A DNA stretch of 45,226 nucleotides from Candidatus Buchananbacteria bacterium RIFCSPHIGHO2_02_FULL_39_17 (GTDB lineage Bacteria; Patescibacteriota; Patescibacteriia; Buchananbacterales; UBA6539). Below the pieces are notes generated by a model. It saw nothing but the letters and a program-made list of their open reading frames with translations, had not been told where the DNA came from and did no database searches. Below, in pieces: positions 34,612-44,087 of the stretch. Numbering within the stretch: the stretch's first letter is position 1; each line of letters begins with the position of its first letter. The stretch is from positions 1-45,226 of the forward strand of contig MHII01000032.1 of assembly GCA_001817425.1 (NCBI GenBank). The letters are read 5' to 3'. A program made the translations under genes and the position numbers.

Positions 34612-34647
34612 TTTAAAAATTAAAAAATCAAAAATCAAAATTATGGT

Positions 34648-34670
34648 ATCAGCCTTCGACTGATTTTATT
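34648..34670 (+). terminator. Possible terminator between recG and mpg
   Basis: ATCAG (34648-34652) and CTGAT (34660-34664) enclose CCTTCGA, followed by TTTATTTT. A weak 5-base stem with a T-rich tail, in the convergent gap where a terminator is expected. Confidence 0.35.
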
Positions 34671-34718
34671 TTGAGATTTTACATTGTCATTTTACATTTT
34701 AATTTTTCCATTTTAAAT

Positions 34719-35255
34719 TTATAAATGGAATCGCCACAATTTATTCTTATATTCTCCCGCATAATCAACGCCGATTCTCGGCGATTTTTTAATTTGGCTT
34801 AATTTAATTTTTTCACCCTGATTTTCAATCCAGAGCTGGTTATGACGGCCAAAGGCGGGGTGAGCATTGAAATTTTTATCAATCTTAAAAGCCCGACAAA
34901 GTTTACCTGGCCCATTAGTTTTCACCTTATCGGTAAGGCCTTTGCTTGGCTCAACCGCTCTAATCAAAACCGCGGCTGGATAATTTTTGTGTTCAGTCAC
35001 AATATTCAGGCAATAATGCATCCCATAGACTAAATAAACATACCAAAAACCGGCTGGGCCAAACATAATTTCTGTTCTTTTTGTCCGGCCACGACTGGCA
35101 TGGGAAGCTAAATCATTTGGACCGATGTAAGCCTCGGTTTCGGTAATCAGGCCAATAATTTTTTGTTGGCCGATTTTTCTAACCAAAAATCTGCCCAGCA
35201 AGAGCCGAGCAACTTTGAGTGTTGATTGATTATAGAATTTTTGGTTTAGTCTCAT
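34719..35255 (-). CDS. mpg: Putative DNA-3-methyladenine glycosylase (Mpg/AAG family)
   Basis: 178 residues from the chosen start. It removes alkylated purines such as 3-methyladenine in base excision repair. Signatures: TEAYIGPNDLASHASRGRTKRTE (with the catalytic-region Glu of ITETEAY), MFGPAGFWYVYLVYGMHYCLN, VLIRAVEPSKG, and TNGPGKLCRAFKID. The track start (35363) adds 36 residues encoded by the MITE-like element, which I reject. ATG 35255 (MRLNQKFYNQSTLKVARLLLG) begins where the family normally begins and has GAGG about nine bases upstream. Confidence 0.93.
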   Translation of the reverse strand: MRLNQKFYNQSTLKVARLLLGRFLVRKIGQQKIIGLITETEAYIGPNDLASHASRGRTKRTEIMFGPAGFWYVYLVYGMHYCLNIVTEHKNYPAAVLIRAVEPSKGLTDKVKTNGPGKLCRAFKIDKNFNAHPAFGRHNQLWIENQGEKIKLSQIKKSPRIGVDYAGEYKNKLWRFHL

Positions 35256-35300
35256 TGGAATAAACCTCAACGAATTATATAGATATAGAAAACTCAAATT

Positions 35301-35421
35301 ACAAAATCCCACGCCCGACTTCGCCCTTGACCATTGGTTTATTGTGGTCGTAGTTATTAACATTTAATCATTGTCTCTGAATTATGACCTTCAGGGCGAA
35401 GTCAAAGGCGGACAGGCAAAT
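35301..35421 (+). mobile_element. MITE-like element, copy B
   Basis: Nearly identical to copy A (26071-26193), including the ACAAAATCCC left flank; differs by a few substitutions and a small indel near TTGT(TTTT)CTCTGAA. Located just upstream of mpg on the opposite strand to that gene. Confidence 0.85.
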
Positions 35422-35427
35422 TTTAAA

Positions 35428-35542
35428 TAAATGTCAAAGCTCAAAGTCCAACCCCACCATTCCTCCCCTTATTTAAGGGGAGGGTAGGAGGGGTTATTTG
35501 AGTTTTGGGTTTGATTTGAAATTTGTCATTTGGATTTTGACA
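35428..35542. repeat. Spacer palindrome upstream of mpg and after radA
   Basis: Arms AATGTCAAAGCTCAAAGTCC and TGTCATTTGGATTTTGACATT face each other. The tip is the hairpin CCTCCCCTTATTTAAGGGGAGG. Same arm-and-tip design as the leuS-FemAB spacer. Confidence 0.65.
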
Positions 35543-36901
35543 TTAGATTTTTTTAATTGCTTCAGCTAAGTCTTTGACTTGAATTACTTTAATTTTGCTC
35601 TCAATTTTTTCTTTGGTTGCCGGCATTATTATTTTTTTGAAACCAAGTTTTTCCGCCTCACTGATTCTTTTCGCAATTTGATTAACGGGACGAATCTCAC
35701 CGGCTAAACCAACTTCGCCAAAAATCACTAATTCCGCGACTAAAGTTACATTTTTTAGGGCCGAATAAATCGCTAAGCAAACCGCCAAGTCAATCGCTGG
35801 CTCATTAACTTTTAACCCGCCGACTAAATTGAGATAAATGTCTTGATTAGTTAATTTTAAGCCAAGTCGGCGAATTAAAGTGGCGGTTAAAAGTTGCAGG
35901 CGGTTTAGGTCAAATCCGTAGCTTTTTCGTTGAGGATAGCCAAAATTTGTGAGACTGACTAAGGCCTGAACTTCGATTAAAAAAACGCGGCTGCCTTCTA
36001 GGGCCGCGGTAATCACCGAGCCGGGAGTTGGTTTTTTTTCAGTTAAAAAAATCGCGGCCGGGTCTTTAATTTCCACTAAGCCGGTTTGTCTCATTTCAAA
36101 AATTCCTACCTCCGCAATTGAGCCGAAGCGATTTTTAACGCCGCGTAAAATCCGAAAAGTTTGATACTGCTCGCCCTCGAGATACAAAACCACGTCAACT
36201 AAGTGTTCTAAAGTTTTTGGTCCGGCAACTTCACCGAATTTTGTGACGTGGCCAATGATTAAAATCGTGATATTATTTTTTTTTGCTACCTCCAAAAGTT
36301 TAGTCGTGCAGATTCTGACTTGATTGACACTGCCGGCCGAAGACGGTGCTTCTGACGAGTATAGAGTTTGGATGGAATCAATGATTGCCAGCCTTGGTTT
36401 TTCTTTTAAGATAGTTGAAATAATGGTTTCAACATTGGTCTCGCCTAAAAATTTTAGATTGTCAGTTTTAAAATTTAAACGATCAAGGCGAGTTTTAATT
36501 TGTTCAACTGACTCCTCGCCGGAAACATATAAAACTAAACCAGTCAGATTTTGACTAATTTGTAAAACTAAAGTTGATTTGCCAATACCCGGCTCGCCGC
36601 CCAATAAAACTAATGAGCCCAAAACTATCCCGCCGCCCAAAACTCGGTCAAATTCAGAAATTCCCGTTTTGATTCTGGCAAAATCAGAAACTTTGACCTC
36701 ATTAAAAGAAACCACCTTTCCCGGCGGCACTGCTAATTGGAAATTTTGAGATTTTCCGCCAGAGGCGGATCCGCCTTGGGCAGAGAGAATTTGAGATTTT
36801 TTCAATGTGCTCCATTGCCCGCACTCCGGACAGCGGCCTTGCCACTTTGGTATTTGGTGATCGCAATTGGAACAAACGTAAATTTCTGAAATTTTAGCCA
36901 T
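35543..36901 (-). CDS. radA: DNA repair protein RadA/Sms
   Basis: 452 residues. RadA promotes branch migration in recombinational repair. An N-terminal zinc finger (VCSNCDHQIPKWQGRCPECGQW) is followed by Walker A LLGGEPGIGKSTLVLQ (~100), Walker B-like LAIIDSIQTLYSSEAPSSAG, the RadA-specific GVKNRFGSIAEVGIFEM, and a C-terminal Lon-like domain (LNLVGGLKVNEPAIDLAVCL). The track start is upstream of the conserved beginning; ATG 36901 (MAKISEIYVCSNC) is chosen. After the zinc finger lies a repeat-encoded peptide (KSQILSAQGGSASGGKSQNF), the same element as in rsmA, in the linker before VPPGKVVSFNEV. That linker is variable in relatives, so function should be kept. Confidence 0.96.
   Translation of the reverse strand: MAKISEIYVCSNCDHQIPKWQGRCPECGQWSTLKKSQILSAQGGSASGGKSQNFQLAVPPGKVVSFNEVKVSDFARIKTGISEFDRVLGGGIVLGSLVLLGGEPGIGKSTLVLQISQNLTGLVLYVSGEESVEQIKTRLDRLNFKTDNLKFLGETNVETIISTILKEKPRLAIIDSIQTLYSSEAPSSAGSVNQVRICTTKLLEVAKKNNITILIIGHVTKFGEVAGPKTLEHLVDVVLYLEGEQYQTFRILRGVKNRFGSIAEVGIFEMRQTGLVEIKDPAAIFLTEKKPTPGSVITAALEGSRVFLIEVQALVSLTNFGYPQRKSYGFDLNRLQLLTATLIRRLGLKLTNQDIYLNLVGGLKVNEPAIDLAVCLAIYSALKNVTLVAELVIFGEVGLAGEIRPVNQIAKRISEAEKLGFKKIIMPATKEKIESKIKVIQVKDLAEAIKKI
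36741..36800 (-). repeat. In-frame palindromic element inside radA
   Basis: On the coding strand: AAATCTCAAATTCTCTCTGC, then CCAAGGCGGATCCGCCTCTG, then GCGGAAAATCTCAAAATTT. Translated KSQILSAQGGSASGGKSQNF, against KSQILSARGGSALGGKSQNY in rsmA. Identical frame and orientation. Confidence 0.9.
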
Positions 36902-37037
36902 AATAAATAAAGTCAAAAGTCAAAGGGCAAAAGTCAAAAGTTTGGTAATCGCTTCTCGATAAGCTCGGGGCGATAATTAAATAATTAACTTTTTAATTTT
37001 GACTTGCAATTTCGACTTTTAACTTTTGATTTTTTAG
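36902..37037. repeat. Heptamer-arm spacer before radA
   Basis: GTCAAAAGTCAAAGGGCAAA on one side and TTTGACTTGCAATTTCGACT, TTAACTTTTGATT on the other, with CTTCTCGATAAGCTCGGGGC at the tip. Confidence 0.65.
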
Positions 37038-38306
37038 TTACTTCAAATTTATCTTGTATAATTGACCGCTTGTTTTATCGGTAAAATAAAGGTAATCGTC
37101 GTCAGCGGTGGTAAAGACTTGATCAATATTATGATTGCCAGCTGGAATCGCGATTCGGGCCCGGAGCCCGGTTTTTAAGTCAATTTTATAAATGTCGGTT
37201 GGCGAACTGTCCAAATCATTTTGAAAAATGCCGGCACCGTCTTCTAAACTTCTGGGCACCGCGCAGTAAATCGCTTCATTGCCGGAAAAACTGCATTTAT
37301 TGGCCCAGGTTTCCAGCCGCAAACTGCGCCGATTTTGCCCAATATTATCGCCGGCCACGTCAATTAACCATAATGTTGGCTTGTAGTTAGTTTGGGAGGA
37401 ATAAACGCTGTAAAGCAATTGGTTGCCGTTAGGCGACCAAGCCGCTTGAAAGCCTCGGCCGGCAATTGGCACTTGATTAAAATTTTCATTATTAGCGCCG
37501 ATAAATAAAAGATTTTGTTGATCAAAGCCGGCGTCTTGAGTATACATGGCAATCATTTGGTTATTAGGCGACCAAAGCGGATAAACCGTGGCATCCTGGT
37601 CGCCCAAAGCTTCAATTTTTTTGGCTTGGGAACCGTCAAAATTGGCAATAGCGAGCCAGCGGTTATCGGTTGTATCGCCCATGCTTTTAAAAACTAATTT
37701 GTCACCCTTGGGTGAAAAACTGAAATCTTTCCAGTGGCTGGGCAAGGTCACTTGTTTATTGTTGGAAAAATTATAAGCGATATTAGCGCCATCCGGATAT
37801 TCCAAGACCGCTAAATTTTTATTGGGCGCCCAAGTCACTTTTTCCACTTCAAAAAAAACCGTGTTGCTTAAAGGTGTTTTTTTACCGTCAGGAGCAACCT
37901 GATAAAATAAGCCAGTGGTTCGGTCGTAATAGTAAGCATCACTGCCATTACTGGCTAAGGTTGGCTTGAGCGCTTGGTGATCAGTGAGGGTGGTGGTTTG
38001 GGTTAAGCCACCAGCCGCGGTTTCGGTCGGCTGGACACTGCCAACTGGCAGTTCAGCTGGCGCTAAATTGACATTAATATTAGCGCCCGTGGGCAGGCCG
38101 CCATTAACATTTAAATTAGTCAGAATATTAACATTAACCCCGGCTGACGGCAGGACGCCGGGCGGCAGATTAACATTGCCGTTCACGGGTGCGGGCGCGC
38201 CGGGTAAAGCTGGCCGAAGAAAGGTAAAATATAGAAGATAGCCGATTAAAACCACACCAGCAATAAAGCCGATTAAAATTAAAATTCTTTTCCAATTTAG
38301 AGTCAT
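37038..38306 (-). CDS. Membrane-anchored TolB/WD40-like beta-propeller protein
   Basis: 422 residues. A short basic start and one membrane segment (ILILIGFIAGVVLIGYLLYF, about 8-27) are followed by a Pro/Asn-rich, low-complexity linker (repeated NVN words, about 35-100). The rest is a series of propeller blades with typical WSPN and FSPKGDKLVF turns (VTWAPNKNLAVLEY, DFSFSPKGDKLVFKS, YPLWSPNNQMIAMY, AAWSPNGNQLLYSV) and TDIYKIDLKTG near the end. Topology puts the propeller outside the membrane, where such domains usually mediate binding. The specific partner is unknown. It is followed on the same strand by radA after a repeat spacer. Confidence 0.82.
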   Translation of the reverse strand: MTLNWKRILILIGFIAGVVLIGYLLYFTFLRPALPGAPAPVNGNVNLPPGVLPSAGVNVNILTNLNVNGGLPTGANINVNLAPAELPVGSVQPTETAAGGLTQTTTLTDHQALKPTLASNGSDAYYYDRTTGLFYQVAPDGKKTPLSNTVFFEVEKVTWAPNKNLAVLEYPDGANIAYNFSNNKQVTLPSHWKDFSFSPKGDKLVFKSMGDTTDNRWLAIANFDGSQAKKIEALGDQDATVYPLWSPNNQMIAMYTQDAGFDQQNLLFIGANNENFNQVPIAGRGFQAAWSPNGNQLLYSVYSSQTNYKPTLWLIDVAGDNIGQNRRSLRLETWANKCSFSGNEAIYCAVPRSLEDGAGIFQNDLDSSPTDIYKIDLKTGLRARIAIPAGNHNIDQVFTTADDDYLYFTDKTSGQLYKINLK

Positions 38307-38363
38307 TTTTGCCGATTAATTTATCTCTTTTTTAATAATAACATGAAACTCTTTTTATTAACA

Positions 38364-39365
38364 TTAACATTTTTCGGCGCCGAAAACGCCTTTAACCGCG
38401 CACTTGATTATTTCCCAGTCAATGCCGGCGACTGCTCTTAAGGTTTCAAATGGATGCTCATAGGCATAAGCAATTAGGGCAATAATCAGGAAGATGCCCA
38501 AGATGATTAATAAAAGTAAAAGCCCGATTAAAACGCAGCCGCAGGCTTCAAGCATTTCTAAACCCTTACTTGTTTGTTTGGCGGCTTCGCCGCCCGCGGC
38601 TTTAGCTTGTTTGGGCACCCATTCTTCGCCAAACTTAACAAACAGATTGGTAAAGGGCGTGAAATAAGCCATTAAAAAATGAAAAGCAATATAAAAATAG
38701 GTCAAACCAAACGAATCCAGTAGATTTAACCAAGAAAGTTTTAAAAGCCAGCCGGTGCCCTGTTGGACGCCTAAAAGTTTTCCCAGGCGGGCTAAATTTT
38801 TTTGTTTGGCTTTTAACTCGTTTTCCCTGGCTTTCAAACGTTGCCGACTAATGATTCTTTTCCAGCTTTTCTCGGAAACATTTTTTTCGTGTTGGGCGCG
38901 AGCTTGTTCAACACGCTGTTGGCTTTCCGCCAGACTTTGCTTTTGCTGGGCAATGGCTTGGCGGGTATAATCAGTCGTTGTTTGCGGTTGCGGTTCATTC
39001 ATTTCTGACTCGGCTGGATTTGCCAAAGGCGGAGTTTGATTTTTGTCGGTCTGAGTGCTTGGCGCGGTGGCGGGTGGGTTTTTTTCTGACGTTCGTTGGG
39101 CCGGCGGTTTTTGTCCGGTTTCCTTGTTCTCAACACCACCAGTTAAGCCCGCTGACTGGCTGACGCCTTCCATCGGCGCGCCTTGTTTGTATTGATCGGC
39201 AATATCTTGTTCCGGCAAAGTTTGGCGGTCGACTTGCTGATTTTTTCTTAAATTTCTTTTGTACTGATTAAAATCAATAATTTCGCCGGCGGGGTTTTTT
39301 CCTTGTTGGGCCGGCGAAAAATTTTGTTTTTCTTCGGCCGGAAGTTTTTTTGCAGGTTCAGCCAT
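38364..39365 (-). CDS. Unknown protein: disordered N-terminal half, coiled coil, C-terminal membrane segments
   Basis: 333 residues. The first ~130 are polar and Pro/Gln-rich, presumably disordered. A basic coiled coil follows (QQKQSLAESQQRVEQARAQH, then RQRLKARENELKAKQKNLAR, about 140-195). Two hydrophobic regions end the protein: LTYFYIAFHFLMAYFTPFTN (about 222-241) and VLIGLLLLLIILGIFLIIALIAYAY (about 275-300), with Cys near the end (CAVKGVFGAEKC). No signal peptide. I do not recognise the family. It may be a membrane-associated structural protein; its placement between the propeller protein and the Clp gene does not settle its job. Confidence 0.65.
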   Translation of the reverse strand: MAEPAKKLPAEEKQNFSPAQQGKNPAGEIIDFNQYKRNLRKNQQVDRQTLPEQDIADQYKQGAPMEGVSQSAGLTGGVENKETGQKPPAQRTSEKNPPATAPSTQTDKNQTPPLANPAESEMNEPQPQTTTDYTRQAIAQQKQSLAESQQRVEQARAQHEKNVSEKSWKRIISRQRLKARENELKAKQKNLARLGKLLGVQQGTGWLLKLSWLNLLDSFGLTYFYIAFHFLMAYFTPFTNLFVKFGEEWVPKQAKAAGGEAAKQTSKGLEMLEACGCVLIGLLLLLIILGIFLIIALIAYAYEHPFETLRAVAGIDWEIIKCAVKGVFGAEKC

Positions 39366-39407
39366 TAATTAACTATTAACAATTAACTTTTAATAATTAA
39401 CTAACTG

Positions 39408-41903
39408 TTAACTTTCAACGGAGATTTGGTCGTTGATAATTTTAACTTTTATTTTTTTATTGCGGCCGCGATTATGACTTAAAAGTTTTTGAGCAATTTG
39501 GCTTTCTATAAGTTCAATAATATTTTTGCGTACGGCTCTGGCGCCAATTTTTGGGTTGAAGCTTAAGCGGCCGATGATTTTAGCGACTTCAGGCGCGATT
39601 TCTAAACTAAGATTTTGCTGGTTGAGTCGCGTCGTTAATTGTTGGAGCTGGAGTTGGGCAATTTGACCAATGGCATTCTGGTTTAGCGGCCGAAAAACAA
39701 TGGTTTTATCAACCCGGCTTAAAAACTCCGGCGGAAATTTTTCTTCCAGTTTTTTTAAAACATCGTCTTGAATTTCTTGCCAGCCTTGGTTTGATTGGCT
39801 GGAATTTTGGTTTTTTTCTTCAAAACCCAAAATCTGCTGCTTGACGAATTTATCCGAGCCGAGATTAGAAGTCATAATGATAATGGTATTTTTAAAATTG
39901 ATAATTTTGCCGGTGGCGTCAGTTAAAAATCCGTCTTCTAAAATTTGCAGTAAGAGATTATAAACTTGGTGATGGGCTTTTTCAATTTCATCAAACAAAA
40001 CGACGATATAAGGCCGGCGTTTGACCGCATCAGTCAGCTTCGCGCCTTCTTTATAGCCGACATAGCCGGCGGGGGCGCCAATTAATTTAGAAATGTTAAA
40101 ACTCTCGGCAAATTCGGACATATCAATTTTAACTAGCGCTTGGGGGCTGCCGAATACCACTTCAGCCAAAATTTTGGCCAGTTCCGTCTTGCCCACGCCC
40201 GATGGCCCTAAAAAAATAAAAGAACCGATCGGCCGGCGGGCGTCAGTGATGCCGGTTCGGGCGCGGCGGATGAATTCCGCCACTGATTTTAGGGCATCGT
40301 CTTGGTCAATGATTTTTTTCGCCAATAATTTTTCTAAATTAATCAACCGTTTTTTTTCTTCTAAGAGCAAATCGTCAAGCGGGATGCCGGTGATGCGGCT
40401 AATGATTTGGATAATATCTTTTTTGGTGATTTCTTGACTAATTTTTTTTTCGGCCGTTAATTTTTGGCGGGCGGCTTTAAGCTGGTCTAAAATTTCTTTT
40501 TCTTGCTTTTGGATTTTTAAAGCGAAATTAAATTTTTCATTAGTGACGGCCTCGCGTTTTTTTGCCTCAATTTCTTTAAGTTGATTTTCCCAGAGACTAA
40601 TTTCTTGGTTATTAAAATTAACCGATTCTTTGATTTTAACGGCCGCGGCCGCTTCATCAATTAAATCAATGGCTTTGTCCGGCAAAAAGCGGTCAACTAA
40701 ATAGCGGTCCGCGAGCTTAGCCGCATTGATAATGGCTTCATCACTGATTTTTACTTGATGATAAAATTCGTAATTATTTTTGATGCCGCGTAAAATTTCT
40801 ATGGTTTTTTGGATGCTGGGTTGATTAATTAAAATTGGCTGAAAACGGCGCTCCAAAGCGGGATCACTTTCAATGTATTTTTTGTAGTCTTCTAAGGTCG
40901 TGGCGCCAAGGCAGCGGATTTCGCCTCTGGCCAAAGCCGGTTTTAAGATGTTAGCCGCGTCCATTGAGCCGGTCGCCGAACCGGCGCCAATAATATTATG
41001 GATTTCATCAATAAATAAAATGATATTGGGATTTTTTTTGACTTCTAAAATAATTTGTTTGAGTCGGTTTTCAAATTCGCCCCGAAAACTGGTGCCGGCC
41101 ACGACCAAACTTAAGTCCAGCTGGTAAATTATTTTTTCGGCTAAAATCGGCGGTATCTGCCGTTGGCTGATTTTTTTCGCCAACCCCTCAACGATCGCGG
41201 TTTTGCCCACGCCGGGGTCGCCCAAAAGCAGGGGATTATTTTTATTGCGCCGGCATAAAATCTGAATCAAACGGTTAATTTCTTCTTCTCGGCCAATGAC
41301 TGGATCAATTTTTTTTTGGGTCAAGGGATCGGTTAAATTGACGGCAAAAATTTCTAAGGCGGAAGATTGATTGACGTTTAGACCGGCTGAAGGTTTAAAA
41401 AAATCAGCCTCACGCTCCGCGTCAGACGGATAGTTAACGGCATTGCCTAAATCAGGGAATTTAGAGGTGCTGTTTAAAATCGTCTCCACCTGGCGCTGCA
41501 AATCAATAAAATCAACATTTTTTTGTTTAAAAAATTCCATTACGCCACTGTCTTTTTGGGAAAGGATTGACGCCAGCAAATGCTCGGTGCCGATATATTT
41601 ATGCCGGTTGAGGCTGGCGATTAAAACGGCTTTTTCTAAAAGTTTTTTTGTTTCTGGCGCTAAACCAACTTGCGTGACTGCTGATTGGTTGGCTGATACT
41701 TGACTCAACTCGGTTTTCAATTCGTGAGGTTGAACTTTGGCTTTAGCTAAAATTTGAGCGGCGATGCTGCCGGTTTGCTGGCTTAAAGCCAATAAAAGAT
41801 GTTTGGGCGTGACTTGGCGTTCACCCAAAGCCAAAGCAAAATCAAACGCTTTTTTAATCACGTTTCGGGAATGAGTGGAAAATTTTTGAAAAATATTTAA
41901 CAT
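39408..41903 (-). CDS. clpC: Clp AAA+ unfoldase (ClpC/ClpA-type)
   Basis: 831 residues. Order of domains: Clp N-domain repeats ([33 protein letters not shown]), first AAA+ with [20 protein letters not shown] (~220) and Walker [16 protein letters not shown], a short M-type coiled coil ([20 protein letters not shown]), and second AAA+ with [20 protein letters not shown] (~560), [19 protein letters not shown] and TSNLGS. An LGF loop (QQILGFEE) after the second Walker B suggests docking to ClpP. The short M-domain and LGF loop favour ClpC/ClpA over ClpB. No clpP is in the window. It stands downstream of lemA and htpX on the same strand, a plausible envelope and protein quality group. Confidence 0.93.
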   Translation of the reverse strand: MLNIFQKFSTHSRNVIKKAFDFALALGERQVTPKHLLLALSQQTGSIAAQILAKAKVQPHELKTELSQVSANQSAVTQVGLAPETKKLLEKAVLIASLNRHKYIGTEHLLASILSQKDSGVMEFFKQKNVDFIDLQRQVETILNSTSKFPDLGNAVNYPSDAEREADFFKPSAGLNVNQSSALEIFAVNLTDPLTQKKIDPVIGREEEINRLIQILCRRNKNNPLLLGDPGVGKTAIVEGLAKKISQRQIPPILAEKIIYQLDLSLVVAGTSFRGEFENRLKQIILEVKKNPNIILFIDEIHNIIGAGSATGSMDAANILKPALARGEIRCLGATTLEDYKKYIESDPALERRFQPILINQPSIQKTIEILRGIKNNYEFYHQVKISDEAIINAAKLADRYLVDRFLPDKAIDLIDEAAAAVKIKESVNFNNQEISLWENQLKEIEAKKREAVTNEKFNFALKIQKQEKEILDQLKAARQKLTAEKKISQEITKKDIIQIISRITGIPLDDLLLEEKKRLINLEKLLAKKIIDQDDALKSVAEFIRRARTGITDARRPIGSFIFLGPSGVGKTELAKILAEVVFGSPQALVKIDMSEFAESFNISKLIGAPAGYVGYKEGAKLTDAVKRRPYIVVLFDEIEKAHHQVYNLLLQILEDGFLTDATGKIINFKNTIIIMTSNLGSDKFVKQQILGFEEKNQNSSQSNQGWQEIQDDVLKKLEEKFPPEFLSRVDKTIVFRPLNQNAIGQIAQLQLQQLTTRLNQQNLSLEIAPEVAKIIGRLSFNPKIGARAVRKNIIELIESQIAQKLLSHNRGRNKKIKVKIINDQISVES

Positions 41904-41904
41904 A

Positions 41905-42066
41905 AAAATTAAGCACCAAATTTCAAATCACAAGCTCCAAATAATAATTCAAAAGTCAAAAATTAAAAGTCAAAAGTCCAAGTTAAAAGTTAAAAGTTTT
42001 TAATTTAATTACTTTTGAATTTTGCATTGTAATTTTGACTTTTGCCTTTTGAATTTGGAATTTGTA
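41905..42066 (-). repeat. Arm-only remnant of the four-helix-bundle unit (minus strand)
   Basis: Read on the minus strand: TTCAAAAGGCAAAAGTCAAA, ATTACAATGCAAAATTCAAA, CTTTTAACTTTTAACTTGGA, TTTTTGACTTTTGAATT, then TTTGGAGCTTGTGATTTG and TTTGGTGCTTAA. These are the arms and tail of the unit in the proper order with no ORF between them. It fills the spacer between htpX and the Clp gene. Confidence 0.8.
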
Positions 42067-42069
42067 ATT

Positions 42070-42963
42070 CTAGGCCATTTGTCGCAGGGCTTTAATTCTT
42101 TCTTCAATTGGCGGGTGAGTGGCAAATAAACTGGAAAAAAGATGTTTGGCGCCGCCAAAAGGGTTAGCAATATATAAGTGAGCCGTGGCGTTGTTGGCGC
42201 GGCGCAAAGGCTGATTTTGCTCGGCAATTTTTTCCAAAGCGCGCGCCAAGCCTTCAGGATAGCGGGTTAAAAGCGCGCCTGAAGCATCAGCCAAAAATTC
42301 GCGCTTGCGGGAAATCGCTAGTTTAATTAATTCGCCAATAATCGGGGAAAGAATTAATAAAACTACGCCGATTAAAAGTAAAATTGCCTGAATTTGGCCG
42401 TTTGATTTACTGTCGCGATCGCGGCCGCCCCAAAAACGGACACGAATAAACCAGTCAGATAAAAGCGCTAATAAGCCGACTAAAATTACGACAGCCGTCA
42501 TTAACAAAATATCATAATTTTTAACGTGGGATAATTCATGGGCGATCACGCCTTCCAATTCTTCATTTTTTAATTTTTCAATCGCGCCGGCGGTCACCGC
42601 GATTGAAGCGTGGGCGGGATTGCGGCCGCAGGCAAAAGCATTAATCGCCGGATCAGCAATGACATAAATTTTGGGTAAAGGCAGACCCGCGGTAATGGTT
42701 AAGTTTTCGACCAGCCGGTATAAATACGGATTGTCATTTTTGGCAATTGGCCCTTTGGCGCCCGCGGCCCAAAGCGCAATTTTATCGCCTTGAAAATAGC
42801 TGGCTAAGGACATTAAAACCGAAATAATGGCGGCAAAAATCAGGCCAGCATAGCCCATTTCGGTCAAGCGGGAAAAAGTCCAGCCCAAAAACAAAACTAC
42901 GGCAATGAAAATTACCATTAGTGTTGCGGTTTTGCGTTTGTTGGAAGAGATTTGGTTGTACAT
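42070..42963 (-). CDS. htpX: Membrane zinc metalloprotease HtpX
   Basis: 297 residues. HtpX cleaves damaged or misfolded membrane proteins. The zinc motif is VIAHELSHVKNYD (HExxH, about residue 143), with the third ligand in the Glu of KREFLADASGALLTRYPEGL. Membrane segments include ATLMVIFIAVVLFLGWTF and AGLIFAAIISVLMSLASYF near the N-terminus and LMTAVVILVGLLALLSDWF and ILLLIGVVLLILSPIIGELI after the active site. AINAFACGRNPAHASIAVT and THPPIEERIKALRQM are typical of the family. The ATG at 42963 is the first in frame. lemA lies directly upstream in the same orientation, the commonest neighbour of htpX. Confidence 0.96.
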   Translation of the reverse strand: MYNQISSNKRKTATLMVIFIAVVLFLGWTFSRLTEMGYAGLIFAAIISVLMSLASYFQGDKIALWAAGAKGPIAKNDNPYLYRLVENLTITAGLPLPKIYVIADPAINAFACGRNPAHASIAVTAGAIEKLKNEELEGVIAHELSHVKNYDILLMTAVVILVGLLALLSDWFIRVRFWGGRDRDSKSNGQIQAILLLIGVVLLILSPIIGELIKLAISRKREFLADASGALLTRYPEGLARALEKIAEQNQPLRRANNATAHLYIANPFGGAKHLFSSLFATHPPIEERIKALRQMA

Positions 42964-43085
42964 TAAAATAAGTCAAAAGTTAAAATTCAAAAGGCAAAAT
43001 TTAAAATTAAAATTCAAAAGCAATTAAATTTTTAACTTTTTACTTGTATTTTTTATTTTTGCCTTTTGACTTTTACCTTTTTAGT
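42964..43085. repeat. Heptamer-arm spacer between lemA and htpX
   Basis: AAGTCAAAAGTTAAAATTCA, AAAGGCAAAATTTAAAA on one side and TTTTTGCCTTTTGACTTTTA on the other, around AATTAAATTTTTAACTTTTT. A decayed relative of the four-helix-bundle unit arms. Confidence 0.65.
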
Positions 43086-43640
43086 CTAAAACTTAACTTT
43101 CACATTTTCCCGTTCCTCGCCATCAGCTTCAAAGAATTCAAATTTTTTGAAGCCAAGCAGGCTGGCCACCAAATTACTCGGGAAGACTTCAACGCTGATA
43201 TTAAAGTCGCGGACATTGCCGTTGTAAAATCGTCTAGCCGCCTGAATTTTATTTTCCGTGTCCGAAAGTTCATCTTGGAGCTGCAAGAAATTTTGCGAGG
43301 CTTTTAAGTCAGGATAATTTTCCGCCACGGCAAAAATTGATTTTAAGGTTTGCGACAGCATATTTTCCGCTTGGCTTTTGGCCGCTACGCCTTGAGCGGA
43401 AATCGCGTTAGCGCGGGCGGCGGTGACTTTTTCAAAAAGCTCGCGCTCGTGTTTGGCATAACCTTTGACGGTTTCAATTAAATTCGGGATTAAGTCATGG
43501 CGGCGTTTTAATTGGACATCAATGTCAGAAAACGCTTCTTGGGTCCGATTTTTTAGCGAAATTAAGCGATTAAAAACATAAATCAGCCAAATTGCAATTA
43601 AGCCGATGGCAATAAAAATTATCCAAGAAATATTAGACAT
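43086..43640 (-). CDS. lemA: LemA family protein
   Basis: 184 residues. One N-terminal membrane segment (ISWIIFIAIGLIAIWLIYVF, about 4-23) is followed by the family block IDVQLKRRHDLIPNLIETVKGYAKHERELF and VTAARANAIS, then helices with KSIFAVAENYPDLKASQNFLQLQDELSDTENKI and the C-terminal YNGNVRDFNISVEVFPSNLVA. LemA proteins are helical, membrane-anchored and of uncertain function; they are often paired with HtpX. AAAGGAG stands about nine bases before the ATG (43640), a clear ribosome binding site. It is the first gene of the minus-strand run. Confidence 0.96.
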   Translation of the reverse strand: MSNISWIIFIAIGLIAIWLIYVFNRLISLKNRTQEAFSDIDVQLKRRHDLIPNLIETVKGYAKHERELFEKVTAARANAISAQGVAAKSQAENMLSQTLKSIFAVAENYPDLKASQNFLQLQDELSDTENKIQAARRFYNGNVRDFNISVEVFPSNLVASLLGFKKFEFFEADGEERENVKVKF

Positions 43641-43866
43641 AGGGCCTTTCTCCTTTAAGAAAATTATTTAATAAAATATTGTTGCTCAAATTTAGTTTTT
43701 ATGTTAAAATATATTTAAAATCCCTGTTAATATCATTTAAATTATATAATAAAGGAGGGGGTTAGTCAAAGATTTATTTTTTCCAAATCAACCTAGCGCC
43801 AAATTAATCATTAATTAAACCATATGGCGCTAGTAAAACATGTTAATAAATCACAAATTCAAAATC

Positions 43867-43979
43867 ACCCGCCCGACTTCGCCTTTGACCATTGGTTTAT
43901 TGTGGTCGTAACTATTAACATTTAATCATTGTTTCTGAGTTATGATATTCAGGGCGAAGTCAAAGGCGGGCAGGCAAAT
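43867..43979 (+). mobile_element. MITE-like element, copy C
   Basis: Same ends and core as copies A and B, with a few more substitutions (GTAACTATTAAC, GAGTTATGATATTC). It interrupts sequence that is continuous in unit copy 2 (CAAATTCAAAAT / AAATCCCAAACCC). Confidence 0.85.
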
Positions 43980-43984
43980 CCCAA

Positions 43985-44087
43985 ACCCGCCTGCCGACGC
44001 TTTATAAATTTGCTTAAATACAAATAATAGGGCAAGGGAAAATAAATTATTTATGAGAAAAAGTAGGGACGGCATTGGCGGGCAGGT
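43985..44087 (+). mobile_element. 103-base GC-ended element, copy 2
   Basis: ACCCGCCTGCC to GGCGGGCAGGT, same length and nearly same sequence as 17673-17775, at the same point of the unit. Confidence 0.8.

Noticed and set aside
35256-35363. 36 extra N-terminal residues of the glycosylase ORF
   Set aside because: Encoded partly by MITE-like copy B; the family begins at MRLNQKF (35255).
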